From Sulfitobacter undariae (lineage in GTDB: Bacteria > Pseudomonadota > Alphaproteobacteria > Rhodobacterales > Rhodobacteraceae), in NCBI RefSeq assembly GCF_014196805.1, contig NZ_JACIEI010000019.1, forward strand, positions 1 to 64,000: 64,000 nt of DNA, given 5' to 3'. A model generated the notes under the pieces. It did no database searches. It was not told the DNA's origin and saw only the letters and a list, made by a program, of their open reading frames with translations. The translations under genes were made by a program, and so were the position numbers. Each line of letters opens with the position of its first letter. Positions within the stretch are counted from its first letter, which is position 1. Below are positions 52,972-61,357 of this stretch, piece after piece.

Positions 52972-53032
52972 TTTCCACCTAATGGCTCGAAGCCACCGGC
53001 TTCGAGCCGGTCCGCTTCAGCGAATCTGTTCT

Positions 53033-53097
53033 GATCTTCCTCCCCGGAATTTGAAGCCCCCGAAGGGGTATGGCTTCAAATTCCGGGGAGGAAGATC
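53033..53097 (+). promoter_or_regulatory. RBS-sequestering hairpin of the IS200-type transposase
   Basis: A perfect 26-bp inverted repeat (53033-53058 and 53072-53097) with a 13-base loop ends exactly at the ATG at 53098. The ribosome-binding sequence GGGGAGGAAG is inside the right arm. In the mRNA the start region would be base-paired, and the stem also blocks read-through from outside. IS200 is known to repress its transposase this way. Confidence 0.85.
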
Positions 53098-53496
53098 ATG
53101 CGTTACTCGTCATCCGCGCACACGCGATTTTATCACAGATACCACGTCGTGTGGGCCACGAAATACAGGTACAAGGTTCTGCAGGGCGCAATGCGTGAGC
53201 GGATCCGTGAAATCATCATCCAGACTTGCGCAGAACTGGGGGTCCATATCGTGAAAGGCGTTTTGGCGCGCGATCATATCCACATGTTTCTGTCGATCCC
53301 GCCCAAGCTATCCCTGTCAGATGTCATGCAACGCATCAAAGGTCGCTCATCGCGTCGCATCCAGATGGAGTTCCCCGACCTGCGAAAGCGCTATTGGGGA
53401 AGACGCTTTTGGGCACGTGGGTATTTCTCCACGACCTCGGGCAATGTGACAGACGACGTCATCAAGCAGTACCTGGAATTACATTCCTCAAAATGA
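53098..53496 (+). CDS. tnpA: IS200/IS605-family Y1 transposase TnpA
   Basis: A 132-residue HUH single-strand transposase. The His pair is in ARDHIHMFLSIPP (H60, H62), and the catalytic Tyr is Y125 in DDVIKQYLELH. SLSDVMQRIKGRSSRRIQMEFP is also typical. The length and motifs are complete, so it may be active. No tnpB partner is present. Confidence 0.93.
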   Translation: MRYSSSAHTRFYHRYHVVWATKYRYKVLQGAMRERIREIIIQTCAELGVHIVKGVLARDHIHMFLSIPPKLSLSDVMQRIKGRSSRRIQMEFPDLRKRYWGRRFWARGYFSTTSGNVTDDVIKQYLELHSSK

Positions 53497-53589
53497 TGCC
53501 TCCGGCGTCAGCCGGTGGTCCTTCACTGCTCGATGCCTCTTTCGTGAGGTCTGATATGGACATTATGTTACCTTGCAAATGCTGCGTGA

Positions 53590-55944
53590 TCAATGTCCGT
53601 GGGCAAGCGCGGCCTTTGCCATCTGTGGCCCAACCTGCTCGCCACCGGACGGCGGTGCCTTGGCCTCTTGGCTGTTAAGCAGGCGCAGGGCGTTCGCCAC
53701 CACCAGCAATGACACACCCACGTCGGCTGCAATAGCGCCCCACATCGATGCCATTCCGAACGCGGTAGCGACAACGAAAACTCCCTTGGTCGCCAAGGAA
53801 ATACCGATGTTCTGATGGATAATCGACATTGTCCGGCGCGAATGACCGATCAGCCAAGGCACCTTGCCGAGGTCGTCGGTCATGAGGGCAATGTCCGCCG
53901 TCTCGATTGCCGCGTCAGAACCAACCGCACCCATCGCGATGGCATAATGCGCGCGCGCCATTGCGGGAGCATCGTTCACCCCGTCGCCGATCATGGCAAC
54001 CATGTCATGAGTTTTGACCAGTTCTTCGATGGCTGTCACCTTGTCTTCGGGCAGAAGCTCAGCGCGCACCTCGTCGATACCGACCTCGGCGGCAACGGCG
54101 CGCGCTGTTCGCTCGTTGTCACCGGTCAGCATGACGATGGTCTTCACGCCCTGCGCGTGAAGTTGCGCCACGATGCCCTTGGCATCAGGGCGGATGCGAT
54201 CGCGCAGTTCAAGAATGCCCGTCACACCGGATTCATCGCCGACAGCGACAAGGGTGCTGCCGGCGCCTTCGATCCGCTCCCGCAGATCCTTCGGAATGGC
54301 GTCGCCGAAACCCTTCTCCTCGGCAAACCGGTCCGACCCCAGCCAGATCGACCGTCCGTCAGTGCGTCCTTCAAGTCCTCTGCCGGGAATGGTGCGGGTA
54401 TCCTCTGCGGCGGACACCTTGACGCCGTCGGCCTCCGCCCGCGCGAGAATGGCACGCGCCAAAGGGTGCGACGAACGTGCCTCCAGTCCTGCGGCGAGGG
54501 TCATCAGATCTTGCGCTGAAGCCCCGCCCAGCGGGTGCACCGCCGCCACTTCCGGCTGGCCCATGGTGATTGTGCCGGTCTTGTCCATGGCCAGCGCCGT
54601 CGTCCTGCCCGGCGCCTCTACATAGGCACCGCCCTTGATGAGGACGCCCGCCCGCGCCGAAGCGGTGAGCGCTGCGACGATGGAGACAGGGGTCGAGATG
54701 ACCAGAGCACATGGGCAAGCGATCACCAGCAGCACGAGGGCATTGTAGAACCAGTAATCCCAGGCTCCGCCGAAGATAAGCGGCGGCAGTAGCGCAATTG
54801 CGACGGCGAGAGCCATGACGATAGGCGTGTAGATGCGGGCGAACTTTGCCACCCACTGTTCCACGGGCGCGCGGCGGGCATGAGCGTCGCCGACCATGCG
54901 GATGATCTTGGCCAAGACGGTATCCGAGGCGGCCTTCGTGGCGCGCACCGTTAGTGTACCTTCGCCGTTGATCGTGCCCGCATAGACCTCGTCTCCGGCC
55001 TCTTTGGGTATCAAAGCACTTTCGCCTGTGATCGGCGCCTGGTCGACCGCGCCCGCGCCACCCGTCACCAGGCCGTCGAGCGGGATACGGTCGCCACCGC
55101 GTACAATAAAGCTTGAGCCTACGGCGACTTGCGCCGCCGGCATGTCGGTCTCGCTTCCGTCATCGCGGATCACGCGCGCGGTGGGTGGCGCAAGATCCAG
55201 GAGCGCCGACACCGCGTTCCGCGCGCGCCCAACGCTCCAGCTTTCGAGAAAGAGGGACAGCGAAAAGAAAAAAGCCACTGTCGCTGCCTCGAAGAATTCA
55301 CCGAGCCCGATGGCTCCGGCGACTGCGACAACCATCAGCAGGTTCATGTCGGGCGACAGCCGACGTGCGGACGACCATGCCTTCGGTGCCACAAGCCAAA
55401 CGCCGAATAGGATAGCAACTGCAAAAAGCCCTGCCTCGGCCAGCGGCATCGGCGCTTCGCCGTGCCCCGCGAAGAGGCCGAGCGCCCCGCCCATACCTGT
55501 CTCGACGATGTGCCAGAGAAAACCCGCCGCCCAGAAGCCGCCGCTGAGAGCCGTAAACAGCCGCTGTCGTGCAAGATGGGCCGCTTGGTCGACCGACGCG
55601 TTCTCGGCATTCCACGGCTTCGCGGTCATGCCGGTGCTCGCGACAAGTTCCGCAACTTCGTCGTCCGATACACTCTTTGCGCTGTCGAGAATGGTCATCC
55701 TCCCGTTGATCACATCGAACGCGAGATGCTCGGCCCCGCCGATCTGCGGGCCGATTACCTTATTCAAGATCGCGACCTCCTCGGCGCAATCGAGGCCGGA
55801 CACCTGAAAACTGCGCCCGCCGGTTGGGGCGGGCGTCGTCGGTGCGATGTCGCCGCACGTTCCGGCGCTACCACAGCAACTGCCGCCGCTTGCCTGGGCA
55901 TCTTCGGCGTGATCGTGATCGTGGCGGTGGGTGTCGGACGGCAT
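53590..55944 (-). CDS. P1B-2 Zn/Cd/Pb-translocating ATPase (ZntA/CadA-like)
   Basis: A 784-residue metal exporter. A His-rich start (THRHDHDH) and Cys cluster (GGSCCGSAGTC) precede an HMA-like domain in which the usual C-x-x-C reads SGLDCAEEVAIL. It has ITGES in the actuator, CPC in [33 protein letters not shown] and [19 protein letters not shown] in helix VII and AADVGVSLLVVANALRL in helix VIII are P1B-2 signatures for divalent soft metals. MerR-type promoter B lies directly upstream. Confidence 0.94.
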   Translation of the reverse strand: MPSDTHRHDHDHAEDAQASGGSCCGSAGTCGDIAPTTPAPTGGRSFQVSGLDCAEEVAILNKVIGPQIGGAEHLAFDVINGRMTILDSAKSVSDDEVAELVASTGMTAKPWNAENASVDQAAHLARQRLFTALSGGFWAAGFLWHIVETGMGGALGLFAGHGEAPMPLAEAGLFAVAILFGVWLVAPKAWSSARRLSPDMNLLMVVAVAGAIGLGEFFEAATVAFFFSLSLFLESWSVGRARNAVSALLDLAPPTARVIRDDGSETDMPAAQVAVGSSFIVRGGDRIPLDGLVTGGAGAVDQAPITGESALIPKEAGDEVYAGTINGEGTLTVRATKAASDTVLAKIIRMVGDAHARRAPVEQWVAKFARIYTPIVMALAVAIALLPPLIFGGAWDYWFYNALVLLVIACPCALVISTPVSIVAALTASARAGVLIKGGAYVEAPGRTTALAMDKTGTITMGQPEVAAVHPLGGASAQDLMTLAAGLEARSSHPLARAILARAEADGVKVSAAEDTRTIPGRGLEGRTDGRSIWLGSDRFAEEKGFGDAIPKDLRERIEGAGSTLVAVGDESGVTGILELRDRIRPDAKGIVAQLHAQGVKTIVMLTGDNERTARAVAAEVGIDEVRAELLPEDKVTAIEELVKTHDMVAMIGDGVNDAPAMARAHYAIAMGAVGSDAAIETADIALMTDDLGKVPWLIGHSRRTMSIIHQNIGISLATKGVFVVATAFGMASMWGAIAADVGVSLLVVANALRLLNSQEAKAPPSGGEQVGPQMAKAALAHGH

Positions 55945-55976
55945 GAACGGACCTCTGGATTCGGGTGCTTTGTAAT

Positions 55977-56007
55977 GACATAGCCCCTACAGTAGCTAGA
56001 GCTTCAA
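55977..56007 (-). promoter_or_regulatory. MerR-type promoter/operator B (Zn/Cd/Pb ATPase)
   Basis: On the minus strand TTGAAG (56002-56007) is followed by a 19-base spacer beginning CTCTAGCTACTGTAG and then TATGTC. It shares TTGAA(C/G)CTCTAG with sites A and C and lies 33 bases before the ATPase start, reading into it. Confidence 0.72.
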
Positions 56008-56125
56008 GAGAAAAGTTCGGTGGTATTTCCGTTTGTTTTCTTGCTAGACGGTCCGACGACAGCCTCAATCACGGCGTGAGGCATAAAAAGCCGATACTAA
56101 GAAAACAGAAAAGAAAGGAAACTCG

Positions 56126-56410
56126 ATGCAGGTTTTGATGCTGAAGCAAAAAATGATGGTTGCGGTGGCGCTTTTGCTCACGACAGGATGCGCCATCCAG
56201 CCGACAGGGCCGAACGACACGGCAGACCAGACGGGCAACGTTCCCGAAGCCGTGGTTGCGATGGCTGCTCCGGATCAGGATGTTGCAACCGCGCGCCTCG
56301 TGCCGGAAGACGGCTGCTATTGGTACGAACACAGCGGGCCGGTCGAAACGACGCTGCTGCCGTTGCGCACGGCGAACGGTAATCCGATCTGCGTGGCACG
56401 CGAAGCTTGA
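56126..56410 (+). CDS. Small secreted lipoprotein of unknown function
   Basis: A 94-residue protein with an N-terminal hydrophobic segment and lipobox LLLTTGC, giving a mature chain of about 73 residues that begins CAIQPTGPND and ends GNPICVAREA. AAAGGAAA precedes the start. Mature cysteines (DGCYW and PICV) could form a disulfide. It reads divergently from the ATPase and converges on the second L,D-transpeptidase. The family is not recognised. Confidence 0.6.
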   Translation: MQVLMLKQKMMVAVALLLTTGCAIQPTGPNDTADQTGNVPEAVVAMAAPDQDVATARLVPEDGCYWYEHSGPVETTLLPLRTANGNPICVAREA

Positions 56411-56458
56411 GGACGCGCCACACGTTGGATCAACGCGCCTCAGACCTACGCACCACAC

Positions 56459-57121
56459 TCAACTTCGCGCGGTGACACTGTCCTCCGCCGAGTACAAATG
56501 TGCCGTCGATTCGATCTCAACGTTGGGATAAAGTTCGTTAATGTGAGCCATGACCATCCGCACGCAACCCGAACTGGCTCGACCGCCGATACTTCTCGGA
56601 TAGGGCGTGCCGTGTATTCGAAGATAAGTGTCGCGGTCTCCGACGTACAGATAGATGGCTCGTGATCCCAAAGCGTTTTCGGGGCCGGGTTCCATCCCGT
56701 CGGCCCATCGTGCGTTTTCCGGATCCCGCTCGATCATGTTCTGGGTCGGTGTCCAATGCGGCCACCTCACCTTGCGTTTGATCGTGTAGACCCCAGGCTC
56801 GTATAGGTTGCCCCGGGCAATGGCCACACCGTAGCGCATTGCGGTCCCGCTCTCCTCGATATGATAGAGATACCGCGCGACCGCATCGACATGGATGTCT
56901 CCTGGCACGAGTCCGGGTTTCGCGACCACGCGCTGGGGCAAAAAGCGCGGGTGTAGGCCCCAAGGGTTTGACGTGGCCGGATCGAATCCGGGCGGCGTGA
57001 CTTGCGCGTCCCATTCAGCCTTCTGTGCCTCGGCGGGCCAGGTATCGGCCAACAGGGGGCTGGAAACAGACGCGGAGAATAGCGCCGTTGTTGTTTGAAT
57101 GAAGTGTCGTCTTGTCAGCAT
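56459..57121 (-). CDS. L,D-transpeptidase (YkuD family), exported
   Basis: A 220-residue protein with a Tat-like signal (TRRHFIQTTTALFSASVSSPLLA). The YkuD domain has YLRIHGTPYP (H170) and the catalytic RASSGCVRMV (C186). It is of the longer ErfK/YbiS-like type, compared with the 170-residue lipoprotein at 52459-52971. MerR-type promoter C lies upstream and reads into it, which ties peptidoglycan cross-linking to metal sensing. Confidence 0.9.
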   Translation of the reverse strand: MLTRRHFIQTTTALFSASVSSPLLADTWPAEAQKAEWDAQVTPPGFDPATSNPWGLHPRFLPQRVVAKPGLVPGDIHVDAVARYLYHIEESGTAMRYGVAIARGNLYEPGVYTIKRKVRWPHWTPTQNMIERDPENARWADGMEPGPENALGSRAIYLYVGDRDTYLRIHGTPYPRSIGGRASSGCVRMVMAHINELYPNVEIESTAHLYSAEDSVTARS

Positions 57122-57181
57122 GTCTTACCCTTTCGGTTCCCACCAGAATCTATGGCAAGAACGGTATCTGTTCACTTTGAT

Positions 57182-57212
57182 TAGATAGGACTTCTAGTGG
57201 CTAGAGGTTCAA
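57182..57212 (-). promoter_or_regulatory. MerR-type promoter/operator C (L,D-transpeptidase)
   Basis: On the minus strand TTGAAC (57207-57212), a 19-base spacer starting CTCTAGCCACTAGAAG, then TATCTA, a good -10. It shares TTGAACCTCTAG with site A. It lies 61 bases before the transpeptidase start. Confidence 0.75.
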
Positions 57213-57224
57213 GGACATATTTTC

Positions 57225-57419
57225 GTGAAAACACACGATCCTTGTGATCCGCAATTTACCATCCGCTACTACGAAAAGATCGGCGCGCCGCCCAGCCTGA
57301 CCCGGCCTGTTCCCGAGACCACGGTTGCTGCAGAGTCAGATCCTGTCGAAGCTGGCTATGGAGGAAGGCCATATCGCCCGCTTCGCCTGAGCAGCGAACG
57401 GCAGTGTGGTGAACTTTGA
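57225..57419 (+). pseudogene. merR-type regulator remnant
   Basis: The 64-codon frame contains FTIRYYEKIGAPPSLTRP, matching the recognition helix and wing start of MerR proteins (TIRYYEKIGLLP). The first part of the winged helix and all of the sensor domain are missing, and the rest is out of family. It sits divergent from the L,D-transpeptidase with operator C between, exactly as a real merR would, so it is probably the decayed original regulator. Confidence 0.6.
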
Positions 57420-57699
57420 CTTGCACGGTGACGGGGGCAGGCAAAGCAGCAACGACAAACAGGGCCGCGCAGTGTCCAAAATACCGGGCGTCTTGCTCGC
57501 CGCCTTCACCAGTCATCATAGATGGTGAAGGCACAACCGCACGGAAGCGCCGGCCACAGCGGCCTTGCGCACTGGCGAGGAGTATCTCCAAATTCGAGCA
57601 CCTTGATTGCCAAGGTTCCGGCGGGCTTTGCCTCCTCCTACCGGAACTTTGGCCGACTGGCACGCACCCGTCAGGATACCGAGCGATGACGCTCATCTC
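57420..57699. other. Decayed stretch after the merR remnant
   Basis: Open frames exist on both strands but show no recognisable family, no good ribosome-binding sites and no start context. It probably contains further remains of the metal module. Confidence 0.4.
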
Positions 57700-58779
57700 T
57701 TAGGTCGTGGTGCGCCACATCCGGAACCGGCCCTGCCCGGTCACTTCGCAGATCAAACCCCGCGCTTCCATCCAGACGAGGTTGCGCTGGACGGCGGCGC
57801 GGCTGGCACCGGTCAGGGTCTCGGCCATTGGGGCGGAGACGAGGGGCCATTCGGCCAGCACGGCGCGCAATGCTGGTGGTGTCTTGCCAGAGAGCGGGGC
57901 CATCATGGTTTCCGCCCGCGCTGACCATGCCTGGATATCGTCGAGGTGCCGCATCGCGGTCAGGCATGCTGTTTCCATTCCCTCGAGCCAACGCTCCAAG
58001 CGCTCAGCTGGTGGGCCACTGGCGCGCAGCCCCCCTGCCCCGCGCATAGCCAGAGGCGCAAAGATGGCCCCTCCATTCGAATTCGGGCCTTCGCTGGCGG
58101 CAATGCGTGCGGCGGTAACCGCCGCTTCCATCCGGTCGCCCTGTTGCCCGAGGCCCGCAAGGCTCCAGAGGTGAAGCCCCATGCAGGCGCGTGTGATCGG
58201 GTGCAGGTCGACGGCTTGCGCCATCAGGTCAAGCCAACCGCCCGCGCGATCCGCAAAGGTTTCGGCTTCACCTGCTATGTTTTCGGGGTCACGGCGATCG
58301 AGGAAGGCGGACAGGTCCACCTCTGGGCCGGGACCGCCTGTTAGACGCCGCACTGCCCATCCGACACGCGCGAGCGCTGCAGTGTTGTCCTGCACGCCGG
58401 ACAGGCGCATGGATATCCAGAGCGCCAGCCGATCCGGGCCAATACGGTCACCCACAAACCAGCTGAGGTCTGCCGCCTCCATCAGCGCGAGCCTGTGCCG
58501 CCAGCCTTTCGGGCCACGGCGCAGCCGGTCATCCAACGCGCCGATCCGACCAGCCACACGGGCGAGACGCGCGGCATTAACCGCCTCTGCCTTCCGCCAA
58601 TCGTCGAGGACTGCGGTTTCACGCAGCTCTGCTCTCGGTCCGGGCGGCAGATAATCCGGCTCCACTTCCATCGGACCGGGCAGGAACCACAGGTCGTCCT
58701 CAGACGTCTCTTCAAGCCCCTCCGAATCCACTAGAGGATCGTCAAAACTATCATAATGTGTAGATACTTGAGGCTTCAT
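57700..58779 (-). CDS. RHE_PE00001-type protein (DUF1612 with helix-turn-helix)
   Basis: A 359-residue protein. WRKAEAVNAARLARVAGRIGALDDRLRRGPKGWRHRLAL and the C-terminal ETLTGASRAAVQRNLVWMEARGLICEVTGQGRFRMWR (a helix-turn-helix) match the RHE_PE00001/DUF1612 family of alphaproteobacterial plasmids, whose role is unknown but which is often near repABC replicons. The start at 58779 is chosen because it follows family N-termini. It is divergent from the recombinase gene. Confidence 0.75.
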   Translation of the reverse strand: MKPQVSTHYDSFDDPLVDSEGLEETSEDDLWFLPGPMEVEPDYLPPGPRAELRETAVLDDWRKAEAVNAARLARVAGRIGALDDRLRRGPKGWRHRLALMEAADLSWFVGDRIGPDRLALWISMRLSGVQDNTAALARVGWAVRRLTGGPGPEVDLSAFLDRRDPENIAGEAETFADRAGGWLDLMAQAVDLHPITRACMGLHLWSLAGLGQQGDRMEAAVTAARIAASEGPNSNGGAIFAPLAMRGAGGLRASGPPAERLERWLEGMETACLTAMRHLDDIQAWSARAETMMAPLSGKTPPALRAVLAEWPLVSAPMAETLTGASRAAVQRNLVWMEARGLICEVTGQGRFRMWRTTT

Positions 58780-59005
58780 ATGTGCAAAATACGGCACTTT
58801 TGCATTTTACCCAAGTGTTTTGTCAGGGTGCGCCCACACACCTTATATAGCACGTGCGCGCGGTGGTCTGCGAGATCTCTCTGATCACGCTCAGCGTATG
58901 GAATCCAAGGGGTTTTTGATGAGCAGCACCACAGAGAGAGCGGTTGCATTCGTTTACAAACGGTCGTTTAGTAATAATATACGAAACTGCAAAAGGCCTG
59001 TTTTG

Positions 59006-59887
59006 ATGCCATTGATAGGCTACGCGCGCGTTTCAACAGAGGATCAAACCCCCCTGCCCCAGTCGCAGGCCCTGAAATCCGCAGGCTGCGCCGAGATCCA
59101 TGAAGAACAGGCCTCGGGCGGCAATCGTGCGCGGCCGGTGCTGGCGCGGGTGCTTGAACGGATCAGCAAGGGCGACACGCTGGTCGTCGTTCGGATCGAC
59201 CGACTGGCGCGGTCGCTGTCGCATCTGCTGGAGGTGATCGAGCGGCTGGAGGCCAAGGGGGCGTTCTTTCGTTCCATTCAGGACCCGATCGACACCGGAT
59301 CCCCGCAAGGCAAGTTCACGCTTCAGGTTCTGGGCGCCGCGGCCGAGTTCGAGCGCGCCCTGATCCGGGAACGCACCAAGGCCGGCCTCGCCAGCGCGCG
59401 CACGAAGGGCCGTGTGGGCGGGAACCCAGGGCTGCGGGCCAAAGACCCTGCCGCTCTTCGCAAAGTGCGGCTGGCAAGACAGGACGGCTACATGGAGCGC
59501 CTGAACGAGACGGCACAAGACTGGGTGCCTCATGTCCGTCGGTTGCGCCCCGACTTGGCTTGGGAAGACGTTGTGCGCATCATCAACGGCCCCTTGCCCG
59601 AGGCGCGTCGCTGGACCCAAAGCCGCCTGCTGCGCGCTGTGAAGGCCTATGTCCGCGACGGCTTCCTGCCGGCCGAGGTGCTGGCCCGCGCCGGGCGCCG
59701 CGAAACGGACGATCGCCTGCCCGCCATTATTGCTGGCATCAAGGGCGCAGATCCCGACATCACGCTTCAAGCGATCTGTGAACGGCTGGAATCTATGCGC
59801 GAACGCACACCACGTGGCCGAACGAGATGGCAGCCCTCATCGGTCAAGATGCTGTTGGAGCGAGCCGAGAGTCTAGGAATGATTTAA
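59006..59887 (+). CDS. Serine recombinase with extended C-terminus
   Basis: A 293-residue protein. The catalytic domain begins MPLIGYARVSTEDQTPLPQ, with VRIDRLARSLSHLLEV and LQVLGAAAEFERALIRERTKAGL. After the usual resolvase core it carries an extra 150 residues with two or more repeated helical segments (e.g. HVRRLRPDLAWEDVVRIING and AIIAGIKGADPDITLQAICERLES). This long resolvase class is common near repABC operons, where it may resolve multimers. The start at 59006 is favoured; upstream codons to 58820 lack homology. Confidence 0.85.
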   Translation: MPLIGYARVSTEDQTPLPQSQALKSAGCAEIHEEQASGGNRARPVLARVLERISKGDTLVVVRIDRLARSLSHLLEVIERLEAKGAFFRSIQDPIDTGSPQGKFTLQVLGAAAEFERALIRERTKAGLASARTKGRVGGNPGLRAKDPAALRKVRLARQDGYMERLNETAQDWVPHVRRLRPDLAWEDVVRIINGPLPEARRWTQSRLLRAVKAYVRDGFLPAEVLARAGRRETDDRLPAIIAGIKGADPDITLQAICERLESMRERTPRGRTRWQPSSVKMLLERAESLGMI

Positions 59888-60169
59888 GAGACTCAGATTC
59901 GTTCTTTGGAAGCAAAACCGCCTATGTGAATCGGGTACATCTTGCGTTTAAGAGATGGCAGCGACACAAGCACTTGACGCGCTGGATCCGCAAAATAAGA
60001 TAAGTCATTGTAAATAAATGATTTCACGGGATACCAACCCACCATTTGAAAAAATCCTTGCCTGTCAAACGCTTTCCTGACATTTTTGCGGAAGAACGCT
60101 AACCATCAGTTTCCGGCGGTTTTGCGTTCCTTCTCAAGATAGACCCGGAAGACGGGCGGCGGGACGGGC
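59888..60169. promoter_or_regulatory. Leader of the repABC operon
   Basis: No gene. This 282-base AT-richer stretch must hold the repABC promoter. TCATTGTAAATAAATGA is an imperfect palindrome at about 60005-60021. GTTTCCGGCGG near 60108 resembles half of the parS-like palindrome found in the three rep genes. Exact promoter elements are not clear. Confidence 0.45.
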
Positions 60170-61357
60170 ATGAACGAGCAGCGGATCAGAATGGATCAAA
60201 AGATCCAAACGATGGCGACACGTCTAAGCAAATCGCTTGATGTGAATATGCGCAAGTCGTTTCTACCTGATGAACGAAAGGCTCTCAGACGCTTCTCATC
60301 CACGGAAGTTGCCCAGATCCTCGGTGTAAGCCAAGATTTTTTGCGAAAGATGTTTTTCGAGGACAAGCTCGATCTCGGTGATATCGAGACAGACGCCCGC
60401 GGCCGCAGGTTCTACACTGCAGAGCAAATCGATATAGCGCGCCACGAAATAGCCCGGTCAAGCACCAAGTTCCAGCATATCGTTCCTCGTCGTCGGGATG
60501 GGGAGCATATCCAGATCATTTCGATCGCCAACTTCAAAGGGGGCGCTGGGAAGACGACAACGGCGATCCATCTGGCCCAAAAGCTTGCCCTTGATGGTTA
60601 TCGAGTTCTGGCAATCGATCTCGACCCACAAGCCTCAATGACCACCATGTTCGGTTTCCGGCCGGAAATCGACTTCCCTGAGGCCGGAACGGTGTACGAT
60701 GCCCTTCGGTACGAGGACCCTATCCCATTTAGAGACGTTGTGCGCAAAACGTATTTCCACAACCTCGATCTAGCCGCAGCCGGCTTGTTGCTCTCTGAGT
60801 TCGAGACCGAAACCGCACACGCCCTTCGAAACAATATCAGGCCGCCGTTCTATCAGCGGCTTGCCCTTTGCATTAATGAAGTTGAGACAGACTACGATAT
60901 TGTCGTCATCGACTGCCCACCGCAACTCGGGTTTACCACACTATCGGCTTTGGTGGCGTCGACATCCCTAGTCGTCACTGTCATTCCAAGCATGCTTGAC
61001 GTCGCCTCGATGGCCCAATTCCTGCAGCTCACATCCAGCCTCATGGCAACAATTGCTGATGTGGGCGCATCGCCCGACTGGGACTTCATGAGATTTCTAA
61101 TCACTCGTTTCGAGCCCAATGACGGCCCCCAAACCCAGATGGCGGCATTCCTGCGGACCATGTTCACGGATGACGTTCTTACTCAGCCTTTCCTGAAATC
61201 CTCTGCAGTCTCTGACGCTGGGCTCACGCAACAGACACTGTTCGAGATCGCCAGAACGGATTTTCATCGCCAGACGTACGATCGGGCTATCGAGTCCATC
61301 AACGGGGTTGTGGCGGAGGTCGAAGGGCTCATCAAAACGGCATGGGGGCGTAAGTAA
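60170..61357 (+). CDS. repA: RepA, partition ATPase and repressor of the repABC operon
   Basis: A 395-residue ParA-type ATPase with an N-terminal helix-turn-helix (FSSTEVAQILGVSQDFLRKMF) followed by KGGAGKT at 123-129, LAIDLDPQASMT and IVVIDCPPQLGF. RepA of repABC segregates the plasmid with RepB and represses the operon. It overlaps the repB start by one base. A parS-like palindrome with one mismatch is within the gene (60654-60669). Confidence 0.95.
   Translation: MNEQRIRMDQKIQTMATRLSKSLDVNMRKSFLPDERKALRRFSSTEVAQILGVSQDFLRKMFFEDKLDLGDIETDARGRRFYTAEQIDIARHEIARSSTKFQHIVPRRRDGEHIQIISIANFKGGAGKTTTAIHLAQKLALDGYRVLAIDLDPQASMTTMFGFRPEIDFPEAGTVYDALRYEDPIPFRDVVRKTYFHNLDLAAAGLLLSEFETETAHALRNNIRPPFYQRLALCINEVETDYDIVVIDCPPQLGFTTLSALVASTSLVVTVIPSMLDVASMAQFLQLTSSLMATIADVGASPDWDFMRFLITRFEPNDGPQTQMAAFLRTMFTDDVLTQPFLKSSAVSDAGLTQQTLFEIARTDFHRQTYDRAIESINGVVAEVEGLIKTAWGRK
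60654..60669. repeat. parS-like palindrome in repA (one mismatch)
   Basis: GTTTCCGGCCGGAAAT fits the repABC parS consensus GTTNNCNGCNGNNAAC at all but the last base and is otherwise identical to the perfect copies in repB and repC. Confidence 0.6.

Larger units (their letters stand above)
52984..53515 (+). mobile_element. IS200/IS605-type element
   Basis: The left end has a subterminal hairpin, GGCTCGAAGCC-ACC-GGCTTCGAGCC (52984-53008), and the right end CCGGC-GTCA-GCCGG (53502-53515). Such imperfectly placed hairpins, rather than terminal inverted repeats, are the recognition signals of single-strand Y1 transposases. The only gene is the transposase at 53098-53496. Exact cleavage sites cannot be fixed by eye. 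Confidence 0.7.
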
